Assembly (NCBI RefSeq): GCF_024519315.1 | Contig: NZ_JANIIC010000039.1 | Span: 40,488-104,487 of the forward strand | From: Streptomyces malaysiensis subsp. samsunensis | GTDB lineage: Bacteria; Actinomycetota; Actinomycetes; Streptomycetales; Streptomycetaceae | Length of the DNA stretch: 64,000 nt | Direction of reading: 5' to 3' | Shown: positions 24,570 through 33,397 of the stretch, one piece after another | Layout of the letters: each line of letters opens with the position of its first letter | Position numbering within the stretch: position 1 is the first letter of the stretch | The notes under the pieces: model-generated | The model's input: only the letters and a program-made list of their open reading frames with translations | Databases searched by the model: none | Told to the model about the DNA's origin: nothing | Program-made: the position numbers and the translations under genes

Positions 24570-25652
24570 ATGGCCAATGTCATCGACATCGCCGGGCTGC
24601 CGTCCGAGCGCATCGTCTTCAGCCCGTCCCCGCTCGCCGAGCTGGGCGCGGCGCTGCATGTGCTGTCCGAGCCCGCCCACCACCCCGGGCTGCACGGCTG
24701 GGCCACCGCCACCGCCTCCGGGCTGAAACCGGATCTCGCGGACCGGCTCTGCGAGGCGGACTTCCTGTGGCGCTCCGCCCGCTCCGATCTGCTGCTCCCG
24801 GCCGCCCCCGGGGCGACGCTCGCGGAGGAGCTGGACGCGCTGGACCGGATCGACGACGAGACTTTCGTGGCGGCCGCCTTCGAGATCGCCTGCTCCACCT
24901 CGTACTCCCGGCAGACCCCCTCGCCGCTGGTCGACGCGGGCGAACGGGCCCGGGTCCGCGAGATGGCGGCCGCCCGGGGGCCGCGGCAGGCGGCCTTCAC
25001 CGACCGCATGCTGGAGGACCCGGACGGGCTGCGGGTGTGGTTGCGGCGGCTGCTGGAGGACTGCGACCGGGCGTTCTTCGCCGACACCTGGCGGCGGGTG
25101 CGGATCCAGCTGGCCGCCGACGCCCGCCACAAGGCCGAGCTGCTGCACCACAAGGGGCCCGCGGAGGCGCTGGTGGCGGCCTCCGCCGCGCTGTCGCTGT
25201 CGGAGGACGGGGGCAGCATCGTCGTCGACAAGCTGGCGGGCGGCCGTACGAGGGCGTACGGCGACGGCATCACCTTCATCCCGACCACCTTCGGCTGGCC
25301 GCATCTCATCGTCGTGCACGCGCCCGGCTGGCGCCCGGTGATCCAGTACCCGGTGGCCACCCCCGAGCTCCCGCCGCCCGCCGCCCTGGAGCTCGTCCAG
25401 TGCCGCCTGGAGGCCCTGGCCCACCCGATGCGGATGCGGCTGTGCCGCACCCTGGCCCGCGGCCCGCACACCACCGGTGAGCTCTCCGAGTCGTACGGCA
25501 TCACGCCCCCGGAGGTCTCCCGCCATATCGCCGTGCTGAAGAAGGCCGGTCTGCTCACCACCCGCCGCCGCGGCCGCTATGTGCTGCACCAGCTCGACCT
25601 GGCGTCGGTGGCCCGGCTGGGCAGCGACTTCCTGGAGGGCGTTCTGCGGTAG
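24570..25652 (+). CDS. ArsR-type regulator with large N-terminal DUF5937 domain
   Basis: 360 residues. The first 260 form a DUF5937-type domain (MANVIDIAGLPSERIVFSPSPLAELGAALHVL) seen only in actinobacterial regulators. The last 90 are a winged helix (LELVQCRLEALAHPMRMRLCRTLARGPHTTGELSESYGITPPEVSRHIAVLKKAGLLTTRRRGRYV). No Cys-based metal site is visible, so the signal is probably not a soft metal. It likely binds the palindrome at 24509-24531 and controls itself and the divergent small gene. Confidence 0.88.
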   Translation: MANVIDIAGLPSERIVFSPSPLAELGAALHVLSEPAHHPGLHGWATATASGLKPDLADRLCEADFLWRSARSDLLLPAAPGATLAEELDALDRIDDETFVAAAFEIACSTSYSRQTPSPLVDAGERARVREMAAARGPRQAAFTDRMLEDPDGLRVWLRRLLEDCDRAFFADTWRRVRIQLAADARHKAELLHHKGPAEALVAASAALSLSEDGGSIVVDKLAGGRTRAYGDGITFIPTTFGWPHLIVVHAPGWRPVIQYPVATPELPPPAALELVQCRLEALAHPMRMRLCRTLARGPHTTGELSESYGITPPEVSRHIAVLKKAGLLTTRRRGRYVLHQLDLASVARLGSDFLEGVLR

Positions 25653-25719
25653 CTCCGCCTAAAATATTCAACCGAGCGCGAACGGAGCGGGGCCATGAGC
25701 GCCGAGGAGCGGAGCAGCG

Positions 25720-26043
25720 ATGAGCGACCGAAGCCACCGGACCGCACCCGCGCACACCCACCCCGACGATGTGGCCGTGCGGACCGCGCTCGCGGCGCTC
25801 GCCGACCCCGTACGGCTCCAGCTGGTCCGCGAGCTGGCCGCGGCGGCCGACTGGGAGCACGCCTGCGGCACCTTCGACGTGCCCGTGGGCAAGGCGGCCC
25901 TCAGCCACCACTTCTCGGTGCTGCGCGCGGCCGGGCTGATCGAGCAGCGCGACATGGGCCCCAGGCGGGTCAGCCGGCTGCGCCGCCCCGAGTTCGACCG
26001 GCGCTTCCCCGGACTGCTCGACCTGGTGCTGCGCGAACGGTAG
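25720..26043 (+). CDS. Small ArsR-family winged-helix regulator
   Basis: 107 residues. A single ArsR fold: RTALAALADPVRLQLVRELAAAA, the recognition region VGKAALSHHFSVLRAAGLIEQR and the wing MGPRRVSRLRRPEFDRRFPGLL. It has one Cys, so it is not a typical metal sensor. The promoter region contains an AT-rich CTAAAATATTCAA (about 25660-25672) that could be the -10 or operator. No transporter or enzyme target is adjacent; it ends 77 bases from the convergent response regulator. An in-frame start is not shared with the overlapping frame from 25695. Confidence 0.9.
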   Translation: MSDRSHRTAPAHTHPDDVAVRTALAALADPVRLQLVRELAAAADWEHACGTFDVPVGKAALSHHFSVLRAAGLIEQRDMGPRRVSRLRRPEFDRRFPGLLDLVLRER

Positions 26044-26120
26044 GACGGGGCGAGGACGGGCGGCAGGGCGAGCGTCCGCCGAAGCGGTAAGGCGGCCGCG
26101 TCAACCGTAAGGACGCCGCC

Positions 26121-26825
26121 TCAGCGAGCCGATCCGGCCGGCCCCGCCGGGCCCCCGGCCCGCACCAGCCCCGTCTCGTAGGCCATCACCACCACCTGCA
26201 CCCGGTCCCGCAGCTCCAGCTTGGTGAGGATGCGCCCCACATGGGTCTTCACGGTGGCCTCGGACAGCACCAGCCGCGCCGCGATCTCGCCGTTCGACAG
26301 CCCCTGCGCGACCAGCAGCACCACCTCGCGCTCCCGGTCGGTGAGCCGCTCGAGCCCCGGACGGGCCCGGCCCCCGGAGCCACCGGCCCCGCCACCCGGC
26401 AGCATCGGCGCGAACCGGTCCAGCAGCCGGCGCGTCGTACTGGGCGCGACCACCGCGTCACCGCTGTGCACCGCGCGGATCGCCGCGAGCAGCTCACCCG
26501 GCGGCACATCCTTGAGCATGAAGCCGGCCGCCCCGGCCTTCAGCGCCGAGAAGGCGTATTCGTCCAGGTCGAAGGTGGTCAGGATGATGACCTTCGGCGC
26601 GTCCTCGCGTTCACATATCCGCCGGGTCGCCTCCACCCCGTCGAGTTTGGGCATCCGGACGTCCATGAGGATGACGTCGATCGCCGTGGAGCGCACCGCC
26701 GCCAGCGCCTCCACCCCATCGCCCGCCTCGGCGACGACCTCCATATCGGGCTGGGCCGCGAGCACCATCCGGAAGCCGGTGCGCAGCAGCACTTGGTCAT
26801 CGACGAGCATGACGCGGATCGACAT
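26121..26825 (-). CDS. NarL/LuxR-family response regulator
   Basis: 234 residues. Receiver domain with acidic pair DD (9-10), phosphorylation site D55 in VILMDVRMPK and K near 105; a Gly-rich linker; LuxR-type helix-turn-helix LERLTDREREVVLLVAQGLSNGEIAARLVLSEATVKTHVGRILTKL. The start MSIRVMLVDDQ at 26825 matches the family; an open frame extends to 26882. It follows the histidine kinase gene with a 94-base gap and is its evident partner. Confidence 0.95.
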   Translation of the reverse strand: MSIRVMLVDDQVLLRTGFRMVLAAQPDMEVVAEAGDGVEALAAVRSTAIDVILMDVRMPKLDGVEATRRICEREDAPKVIILTTFDLDEYAFSALKAGAAGFMLKDVPPGELLAAIRAVHSGDAVVAPSTTRRLLDRFAPMLPGGGAGGSGGRARPGLERLTDREREVVLLVAQGLSNGEIAARLVLSEATVKTHVGRILTKLELRDRVQVVVMAYETGLVRAGGPAGPAGSAR

Positions 26826-26919
26826 CCGGACGGGTCCCTTCCCTCTGGCCTGACGGCCGGCTCCCTCTGGACGGGCAGCCATCCCACAGCACCTACGCCT
26901 GAAGCACCTACAGAATCGC

Positions 26920-28134
26920 TCAACGGACCGGCTTCAGCGGCAGCAGTGCGCTGATCCGGAAGCCGCCGCCCGGCCGGGGGCCCGCGTCGAGCGTGCCGCC
27001 CACCATGCCGACGCGCTCCCGCATCCCGATCAGACCGTGGCCGCTGCCGTCGGCGCCGCCGTCCTGGTACATCTCGCGCTGCGCGCCCCGTCCGTCGTCC
27101 TCGACCAGCAGCCCGAGCCCGTCGTCGAAGTAGGTGAGGCGGACACTGGCGCCCACGTCCGGCCCGCCGTGCTTACGGGTGTTGGTGAGCGCCTCCTGCA
27201 CGATGCGGTACGCGGTCAGCTCGACCCCGCTGGGGAGCTGGCGCGGGCTGCCCACGACCTTGAAGTCCACCGGCAGCCCGGCGCCGCGCACCTGCTCCAC
27301 GAGCTCGTCGATCTGCTCCACGTCCGGCTGCGGGACGTATTCGTTCTCCTCGCCCGGCTCCCCGGTGCGCAACACACCCAGCAGCCGCCGCATCTCGGCG
27401 AGCGCCTGGCGGCCGGTGCCCGAGATCGTCTCCAGCGCCTGCCGGGTCTGTTCGGGCGAGCTGTCCAGGACGTACGCGGCGCCGTCCGCCTGCACCACCA
27501 TCACCGACACGTTGTGCGCCACCACATCGTGCAGCTCCCGCGCGATCCGGGCGCGCTCGGCAGCCACCGCGACCTTCGACTGCGCCTCGCGCTCCTTCTC
27601 CAGCCGGGCGGCCCGCTCCTCGAGCTGGGCGTAGTAGGCGCGGCGGGTGCGGATCGAGTCGCCGAGCACCCAGGCCAGCACGAACGGGATGGAGACGAAG
27701 ACCGCCGAGACGACATCCTCCCACCAGCCCTGCTGGGAGTGCGGCCAGCGGAGGGTCGCGAGGGGGGCCGCGCCGAACGCCATCGCCAGCGCGAAGCGGG
27801 AGGCCGGGCGCGAGGAGGTGACCGCCACCGTGTAGACGATCACCAGCATGGCGAAGTCGGTCGGATTGGGCTTGAGGTTCGTGGCCATCTGGGCGAGACC
27901 GCACAAGATCGCCAGCACCAGCATCTTCTCGGGGGCGCGGCGACGCAGCGCGATCGTCGCCCCCAGCGCCAGGATGATCAGCACGCCCACGGCGCGGGGG
28001 CCCCGGCCCATCGACGCCTCCGAGAGCCACAGGAAACCGAAGCCGACGAGGAGGACGGCCCAGAAGGTGTCCACCCCTGTCGGATGCCTGCGGAGAAATT
28101 CGTAGAGGCGCTGCACGTCACCCAGCGTAGGCAC
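26920..28134 (-). CDS. NarL-type sensor histidine kinase
   Basis: 404 residues from the GTG at 28134, preceded by GAGAGGG. About five membrane helices (about 23-160) make up the sensor, with almost no extracytoplasmic loops, so an intramembrane or lipid-linked signal is likely. A coiled coil (163-190) leads to the HisKA_3 dimerisation domain with ARELHDVVAHNVSVM (H202) and a HATPase domain (EALTNTRKHG, VEDDGRG, GHGLIGMRERV). The open frame runs far upstream to 29229 but overlaps the next gene and has no match. Target genes are unknown. Confidence 0.93.
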   Translation of the reverse strand: MPTLGDVQRLYEFLRRHPTGVDTFWAVLLVGFGFLWLSEASMGRGPRAVGVLIILALGATIALRRRAPEKMLVLAILCGLAQMATNLKPNPTDFAMLVIVYTVAVTSSRPASRFALAMAFGAAPLATLRWPHSQQGWWEDVVSAVFVSIPFVLAWVLGDSIRTRRAYYAQLEERAARLEKEREAQSKVAVAAERARIARELHDVVAHNVSVMVVQADGAAYVLDSSPEQTRQALETISGTGRQALAEMRRLLGVLRTGEPGEENEYVPQPDVEQIDELVEQVRGAGLPVDFKVVGSPRQLPSGVELTAYRIVQEALTNTRKHGGPDVGASVRLTYFDDGLGLLVEDDGRGAQREMYQDGGADGSGHGLIGMRERVGMVGGTLDAGPRPGGGFRISALLPLKPVR

Positions 28135-28224
28135 CGCTGAACCCTCTCGGGTCAGCCCGAGGGGCGATCCGTACCGCCCGGTCCTACTCCCCAAGGTGGA
28201 GACCACTCCGCATAGCGTGGCGGT

Positions 28225-29247
28225 GTGGCGAGTGAGAAGCATGAGTGGAGCGGATGGCGTACGGCGGCCGAACGGGCGCTGTACGGAGCGGGCGGCTTCT
28301 ATCGGCGCCCGGAGGGCCCGGCAGGGCATTTCCGCACGTCGGTGCATGCCTCCCCGCTCTTCGCCCGGGCCGTGGCGGAGCTGCTTGGCCGAGTGGACGA
28401 GGCGCTGGGGCGCCCCGCCGAGCTGGCGCTGGTGGACCTGGGCGCCGGCCGCGGTGAGCTGCTCACCCGGGTGCTCGCCCTGGCCCCCGGGCTGCCGCAC
28501 GGGCGGGGCCGGCGGCTGCGCCCCTACGCGGTGGAGCGGGCGGAGCGGCCGACGGGCCTGGACCGGCGGATCGCCTGGCTCGACGCCCCGCCGGACGGCT
28601 GCGCGGGGCTGCTGTTCGCCAATGAGTGGCTCGACAACGTCCCGGTGGACATCGCCGAGACCGACGAGGACGGGGTGCCGCGCCGGGTCGAGGTGGATCT
28701 CACATCCGGGGACGGCACCGAGCGGCTGGGCGACCCGGTGAACGGCGAGGACGCCGCGTGGCTGGCCCGCTGGTGGCCCCTGGCGGGCGCCGAACCGGGG
28801 CTGCGCGCCGAGATCGGCCATCCGCGCGAGACGGCCTGGGCGCGGGCCGTGGGCTCCCTGCGGGCGGGGTTCGCGGTCGCCGTCGACTACGCCCATGAAC
28901 GCGCCGCCCGGCCCCCCTTCGGCACGCTGACCGGCTTCCGCGAGGGGCGCGAGGTCCGGCCCGTCCCCGACGGCTCCCGCGATCTGACGGCGCATGTCGC
29001 GATGGACGCGTGCGCCGCCGCGGCCGGGCCCGGCTCCGGGCTGCTGACCCAGCGCGAGGCGCTGCGCGCCTTGGGCCTCGACGCCCGCCGCCCCCCGCTC
29101 GCCCTGGCCTCCACCGACCCCACCGCCTATGTCCACGCCCTCAGCGCGGCGGGCGAGGTCGCCGAGTTGACCGATCCGGCCGGTCTGGGCGCCTTCACCT
29201 GGCTGCTCCACACGGTGGATCTGCCGCACGACCCGCTCCGGCCGTAG
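28225..29247 (+). CDS. MidA-like SAM-dependent methyltransferase (COG1565)
   Basis: 340 residues, GTG at 28225. The nucleotide motif ALVDLGAGRGELLTRVLAL (about 68-86) is a class I SAM site, and the acidic LFANEWLDNVPVD stretch plus GFAVAVDYAHERAARPPFGTLTGFREGR are hallmarks of the NDUFAF7/MidA family, which in mitochondria methylates a complex I subunit. It is striking that the next gene downstream on the same strand, beyond a repeat element, is a complex I subunit homologue (nuoD). It is divergent from the histidine kinase. Confidence 0.88.
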   Translation: MASEKHEWSGWRTAAERALYGAGGFYRRPEGPAGHFRTSVHASPLFARAVAELLGRVDEALGRPAELALVDLGAGRGELLTRVLALAPGLPHGRGRRLRPYAVERAERPTGLDRRIAWLDAPPDGCAGLLFANEWLDNVPVDIAETDEDGVPRRVEVDLTSGDGTERLGDPVNGEDAAWLARWWPLAGAEPGLRAEIGHPRETAWARAVGSLRAGFAVAVDYAHERAARPPFGTLTGFREGREVRPVPDGSRDLTAHVAMDACAAAAGPGSGLLTQREALRALGLDARRPPLALASTDPTAYVHALSAAGEVAELTDPAGLGAFTWLLHTVDLPHDPLRP

Positions 29248-29267
29248 CGGGTGTCCACGGGGCTTGA

Positions 29268-29728
29268 CGCCCGCGGCGGGCCGTTTCCCCTACCCGCCCC
29301 TTCCCACAACCGGGGCTCCGCCCCAGACCCCGGGCCCTACCACGCAGCACATCGGTACACGGCTCCCCCGCTGGGCGGGACTCCACCACCGGACGCGGCT
29401 CCGCCGCCGGACGGGGCTCCACCCCGGGACGGGGCTCCACCGCCCGGCAGGGCTGGGCCACCCGACGGGGCTCCACCACCCGGCGGGACTCCACCACCGG
29501 ACGGGGCTCCACCGCCGGGCAGGACTCCGCCACCGGACGGGGCTCCACCCCGGGACAGGGCTCCACCGCCCGGCAGGGCTGGGCCACCCGACAGAGCTCC
29601 ACCACCCGGCGGGGCTGGGCCACCCGGCAGGGCTAGGCCACCCGGCAGGGCTCCGCCCCTGGACCCCGGGGTCCAGGGGCGGAGCTCCTGGTACGGGAAG
29701 GGGCGGGTAGGGGAAAGGCCCGCCGGGC
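29268..29728. repeat. Nested inverted-repeat element with internal minisatellite
   Basis: Outer arms built on TTTCCCCTACCCGCCCCTTC (about 29282-29307) recur inverted at about 29695-29720. Inside, 29370-29650 is an array of 12-15-base units related to GGGGCTCCACCACC. A higher-order duplication of period 126 is visible (copies starting at 29409 and 29535). No spacer-like unique segments occur, so it is not a CRISPR. The arrangement resembles dispersed intergenic elements of Streptomyces. 29248-29747 holds no gene. Confidence 0.8.
29651..29684. terminator. Perfect 34-base palindrome inside the repeat element
   Basis: Seventeen-base arms (29651-29667, 29668-29684) with no spacer. It can fold on both strands and may end transcription from the methyltransferase gene before nuoD. 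Confidence 0.6.
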
Positions 29729-29747
29729 AGCTGAGAGACTGGTACGC

Positions 29748-30890
29748 ATGACGGAGACGACGGTCGGCATCGGCGGCGCCGCGGAGAGCACCGACATGGT
29801 GCTCAACATCGGCCCACAGCACCCCTCCACCCATGGAGTGCTACGGCTGCGGCTGGTCCTCGACGGAGAGCGGATCCGCAGCGCCGAACCGGTGATCGGC
29901 TATATGCACCGGGGCGCGGAAAAGCTCTTCGAGGCGCGCGACTACCGCCAGATCATCATGCTCGCCAACCGCCACGACTGGCTCTCCGCCTTCTCCAACG
30001 AACTCGGCGTCGTGCTCGCCGTCGAGCGGATGCTGGGCATGGAGGTCCCGGAGCGCGCGGTGTGGACCCGTACGCTGCTCGCCGAGCTCAACCGGGTCCT
30101 GAACCATCTGATGTTCCTCGGCTCCTACCCCCTGGAGCTGGGCGGCATCACGCCGATCTTCTACGCGTTCCGGGAGCGCGAGGACCTCCAGCACGTCATG
30201 GAGGAGATCTCCGGCGGCCGGATGCACTACATGTTCAACCGGGTCGGCGGCCTCAAGGACGACCTCCCGGCGGGCTGGCTGGGCCGCGCCCGGCAGGCGG
30301 TGGCCGAGGTCCGTTCGCGGATGGGCGTGTACGACGACCTGGTGCTCGGCAACGAGATCTTCCGGGGCCGCACCCGCGACGTCGGCGTGCTGGCCCGCGA
30401 GACGGTGCACGCGTACGGGGTCAGCGGCCCCATCGCCCGGGCCTCGGGCGTCGACTTCGACCTGCGGCGCGACGAGCCGTATCTGGCCTACGCGGATCTC
30501 CAGGACGTCCTGCGAGTCGCCATCCGCCAGGAGGGCGACTGCCTCGCCCGCTTCGAATGCCTGCTGGAGCAGACGCACAACTCCCTGGCGCTGGCCGACG
30601 CCTGTCTGGACCGGATCGACGAACTCCCGCCGGGGCCGATCAACCAGCGGCTGCCGAAGGTGCTCAAGGCGCCCGAGGGCCACACCTACGCCTGGACCGA
30701 GAACCCGCTCGGCCTCAACGGCTACTACCTGGTCTCCAAGGGCGAGAAGACGCCGTACCGGCTGAAGCTCCGCTCGGCCTCGTACAACAACATCCAGGCG
30801 CTCACCGAGCTGCTGCCGGGCACCCTGGTGGCCGACATGGTGGCGATCCTGGGGTCGCTCTTCTTCGTCGTCGGCGACATCGACAAGTAG
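29748..30890 (+). CDS. nuoD2: Orphan NADH-quinone oxidoreductase subunit D paralogue
   Basis: 380 residues, full NuoD fold: LNIGPQHPSTHGVLRL (about 19-34, the quinone-site His), AEKLFEARDYRQI, GGRMHYMFNRVGGLKDDLP and the C-terminal VVGDIDK. In the main enzymes the segment after the first helix has an invariant Tyr contacting the quinone (R-x-D-Y); here it reads NRHDWLSAF, with Trp. No other nuo genes are near, so this is a stand-alone paralogue, probably of the second NuoD of streptomycetes. Its partner complex is unknown. Confidence 0.9.
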   Translation: MTETTVGIGGAAESTDMVLNIGPQHPSTHGVLRLRLVLDGERIRSAEPVIGYMHRGAEKLFEARDYRQIIMLANRHDWLSAFSNELGVVLAVERMLGMEVPERAVWTRTLLAELNRVLNHLMFLGSYPLELGGITPIFYAFREREDLQHVMEEISGGRMHYMFNRVGGLKDDLPAGWLGRARQAVAEVRSRMGVYDDLVLGNEIFRGRTRDVGVLARETVHAYGVSGPIARASGVDFDLRRDEPYLAYADLQDVLRVAIRQEGDCLARFECLLEQTHNSLALADACLDRIDELPPGPINQRLPKVLKAPEGHTYAWTENPLGLNGYYLVSKGEKTPYRLKLRSASYNNIQALTELLPGTLVADMVAILGSLFFVVGDIDK

Positions 30891-30911
30891 ACATCGACGA
30901 GCCGCCGATGA

Positions 30912-30934
30912 GCCCGCGGGCGAGCCGCGCGGGC
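30912..30934. terminator. Weak hairpin between convergent nuoD2 and coiled-coil gene
   Basis: GCCCGCG (30912-30918) and CGCGGGC (30928-30934) with a nine-base loop lie in the 51-base gap between the two convergent stops. Confidence 0.4.
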
Positions 30935-30941
30935 GATCCCC

Positions 30942-32075
30942 TTACGAGATCGCGCTGCGCAGCTCCCCGAGGTCGATCTGCTCCGTTTCGTCGTGCGCGG
31001 TCAGGTCGATGACCTCGCCCACGGCGCCCTTCCTGGTCTCCGCGATGGTCTCGTCGCCGATGACGTCCGCGAGGTCCTCCTCGGCGGCCGGTTCGGGCTC
31101 CCGCTTCTGCTTCTTCGGGTGGTGCTTCTTCTGGGTGCCGAAGTAGTCGAAGCCGCTCTCCGAACGGGAGGCGGCCCGGCGTGCCGCGGCATACGGCACC
31201 ACCGCCGAGGCGGCCGTACGGGCATGGGCGCGCGGCTCCTGGGGGCCGTCGCCGTCCTGCCCGCCGGCCGCCGGGGGCTTCCCCAGCGTGGCGGCACCGT
31301 CCTTGCCCCGGTTCTCGCGCCGGCCCTTACGGTCGTCGCGCTCCGGGGCCGTCTCCGGGGCCTGCTCCGAGTCGTTCTCCGGGTTGTTGTCCCGGTTGTT
31401 GTCCGGGTTGTTGTCCGAAGCCCCGGTCCGGGCGCCCTCGGCGGCGGCCTGCTCGCGCCGCTCCTTCTGCCGCCGGGCGCTCTCCCTGAGCCGGCTCAGC
31501 GCCTCGTCGGCCTTGGCGTACGCGGCGGGCGACGGCACGATGAGCAGGGCGGCGGACTCGTCCGGCTCATCCGGTGCGGCGGCCTCGGCGGCCCCGGCCT
31601 CCAGCGCCTTCGCCGGGGACGCGGCCTCCAGCGCGAGCCTGCGGCGCCCCTCCAGGGCGCTGGCCCGCTCGGTCTCGGCCGTGGCGTAGCGGCGCAGCAG
31701 TTCGGCGTGTTCGTTGCGCAACCGGGCGAGTTCGGCGCGCTTGGCGCGGAGCCGGGTGTTGAGCGCGGTGCGGAGCTCGCTCGTCTTCTCGGCGTCCGCC
31801 TCGAGCTCCGCGATCCGCTCCTCGTACTTCATCTCCTGGCGCGCGGTCTCGCTCGCGGCCTCCGCGACCCGGCGGCCGGCCGAGCGGTCCCAGCGGCGCA
31901 GCAGAACGGCCCCGACGACCGCGGCGCCGGCCGCGGTCGCGGCAAGCCCACGGATCACGACCGTATCGCCGACCAGCCAGGCACCGGCGGCGCAGGTTAT
32001 TGACACGACCGCGACCGAAGCGGAGGGGAGGAGCCTGTGCAGGGGTGGGGATTGGCGGTGGCGTCCACGTGGCAT
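30942..32075 (-). CDS. Membrane-anchored coiled-coil protein
   Basis: 377 residues from ATG 32075. Two hydrophobic stretches (about 20-62) anchor the N-terminus, followed by a long coiled coil (about 75-165, MKYEERIAELEADAEKTSELRTALN). The C-terminal half is low complexity, with Glu/Arg-rich regions, the asparagine repeat DNNPDNNRDNNPEND and a conserved-looking end EQIDLGELRSAIS. Similar proteins occur at this place in other streptomycetes without assigned function; a structural role at the membrane is plausible. A further ATG lies seven codons upstream. Confidence 0.8.
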   Translation of the reverse strand: MPRGRHRQSPPLHRLLPSASVAVVSITCAAGAWLVGDTVVIRGLAATAAGAAVVGAVLLRRWDRSAGRRVAEAASETARQEMKYEERIAELEADAEKTSELRTALNTRLRAKRAELARLRNEHAELLRRYATAETERASALEGRRRLALEAASPAKALEAGAAEAAAPDEPDESAALLIVPSPAAYAKADEALSRLRESARRQKERREQAAAEGARTGASDNNPDNNRDNNPENDSEQAPETAPERDDRKGRRENRGKDGAATLGKPPAAGGQDGDGPQEPRAHARTAASAVVPYAAARRAASRSESGFDYFGTQKKHHPKKQKREPEPAAEEDLADVIGDETIAETRKGAVGEVIDLTAHDETEQIDLGELRSAIS

Positions 32076-32216
32076 GGCCCGAAACTTACCGTGCAAAGGG
32101 GTCGCTTGGGTGCCCGCCGGGCCAGATCTGTTGTCAATCCGTTGGCAAATGCGGCGGTTGTGTGCCCGTGATCCCTTGCCGAGCCCTCCCGAGCCCTCGC
32201 CGACGGGGATTTGATC

Positions 32217-33176
32217 CTACTTCACCAGTCCCTTGTCCTTGAGGTAGTCGGCGGCCACATCCGTCGGCTTGAGCCGCTCGGCGTCAACTTTCTTGTTGAG
32301 TTGCCTCAGATCGGCGGTCGTCAGCACCTTGGTGAGCTTGTTCAGGGTGTCCGCGATCTTCTGCGAACCGGCGGACTTCGCATTCACCACGGGAAGTACG
32401 TTGTCGGCATTCTGGAGATTTTTGTCATCGTCGAGCAGGACGAGCCCGAACTGATCCAGTGTGCTGTCCGTGGTCGTGGTCAGGACCATCTGGTCCTTGC
32501 CGTCCTTGACCGCCTGCTTGGCCTGGACGCTGCCGATGTCCAGCGGGTCGATCCCGGCGATGTCGATGCCGTACCTCTTCTCCAGACCCGGCTGGCAGAA
32601 GGGCCGCTGGGGGCATTCGTCGCCCGCCGCCAGGGTGACCTTCTGCTTCGACTTCCCGAGGTCGGAGAGCGTCTTGAGATCATGTTTCTCGGCGAACTCA
32701 CGGCTGACCGCGAAGGCGTTCTGGTCCACGGCCTTGCCCGCGTCCAGCACCTTCAGCCCGCGCGGTTCGGCGAGCTTCTTCAGCGCCGTGACCGTCTTGT
32801 TGACGTCCGAGGAGGCCACCGGGGCGGCATTCGGCCCGTTCTTCTTCTGGTTCAGGAATTCCGCCAGCGTCGCCGCGTACTCCGGCACGACATCCATCTG
32901 GCCCTTCTCCAGGGCCGGTTCATACAGCTCACGGGCGTCCACCGTCTTGATGGAGGTGGAATAGCCGGAGTCCTTCAGAAGACCCGCGTACAGCTCCGCG
33001 AGGATCTTCGACTCGGAGAAGGAGGCGGACCCGATCACCAGCGAGCCCTTGCCCGGTTTCCCGGAGCTGTCGCCGCCGCCCGACTTCTCCAGGCTGTCCC
33101 CGCCGCAGGCGGTCAGTCCGGCAGTCAGTGCGGCGACCCCCGCCACGGCGGCAGCCGCCCGATAGATCTTGCTCAT
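32217..33176 (-). CDS. OpuC-type compatible-solute ABC transporter, substrate-binding lipoprotein
   Basis: 319 residues. Signal peptide with lipobox LTAC (Cys about 24), then a Gly/Ser linker and the OpuAC domain starting SLVIGSASFSESKILAELYAGLL, typical of quaternary-ammonium (glycine betaine, choline, carnitine) binding proteins. The paired-aromatic box cannot be assigned by eye. It lies downstream of the two permease genes on the same strand, separated by a 220-base repeat-rich gap that may carry its own promoter. Confidence 0.92.
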   Translation of the reverse strand: MSKIYRAAAAVAGVAALTAGLTACGGDSLEKSGGGDSSGKPGKGSLVIGSASFSESKILAELYAGLLKDSGYSTSIKTVDARELYEPALEKGQMDVVPEYAATLAEFLNQKKNGPNAAPVASSDVNKTVTALKKLAEPRGLKVLDAGKAVDQNAFAVSREFAEKHDLKTLSDLGKSKQKVTLAAGDECPQRPFCQPGLEKRYGIDIAGIDPLDIGSVQAKQAVKDGKDQMVLTTTTDSTLDQFGLVLLDDDKNLQNADNVLPVVNAKSAGSQKIADTLNKLTKVLTTADLRQLNKKVDAERLKPTDVAADYLKDKGLVK

Positions 33177-33179
33177 GGT

Positions 33180-33345
33180 TCCCCATCCGTAGTTGTGGCC
33201 GCAGTTGTGGCCGCGTTGTCGGCGTTGTCGGCGCCTTCCGCGGTATCCGCGCTTCCCGCGCTTTCCGCGCTTTCCGCGTCGTCCGCGATATATGCGTCAT
33301 CCGCGCTCCGCACGGTGTCCGCGTTGGCCGTCCGCGTTGTCCATC
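33180..33345. repeat. Short-period repeat tract upstream of the binding-protein gene
   Basis: Imperfect 9-base units: GTTGTGGCC/GTTGTCGGC type at 33191-33230 and CTTTCCGCG/CTTCCCGCG type at 33245-33305. It fills most of the gap (33177-33397) between the permease and binding-protein genes. Confidence 0.75.
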
Positions 33346-33397
33346 CTGGGGTCCGCACGCATCGCGTCCGGCCGCGGGAGGGCCCGGCCCGCGGGTG

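Noticed and set aside
26920..29229. Long upstream extension of the histidine kinase frame
   Set aside because: It overlaps the divergent methyltransferase gene; the kinase family match starts at the GTG at 28134 with a good ribosome-binding site.
29370..29650. Repeat array considered as a CRISPR
   Set aside because: Units are 12-15 bases, vary, and have no unique spacers; no cas genes are present.
33180..33345. Nine-base repeats considered as a CRISPR or as coding repeats
   Set aside because: Period is too short and there is no frame with a plausible start and family match.
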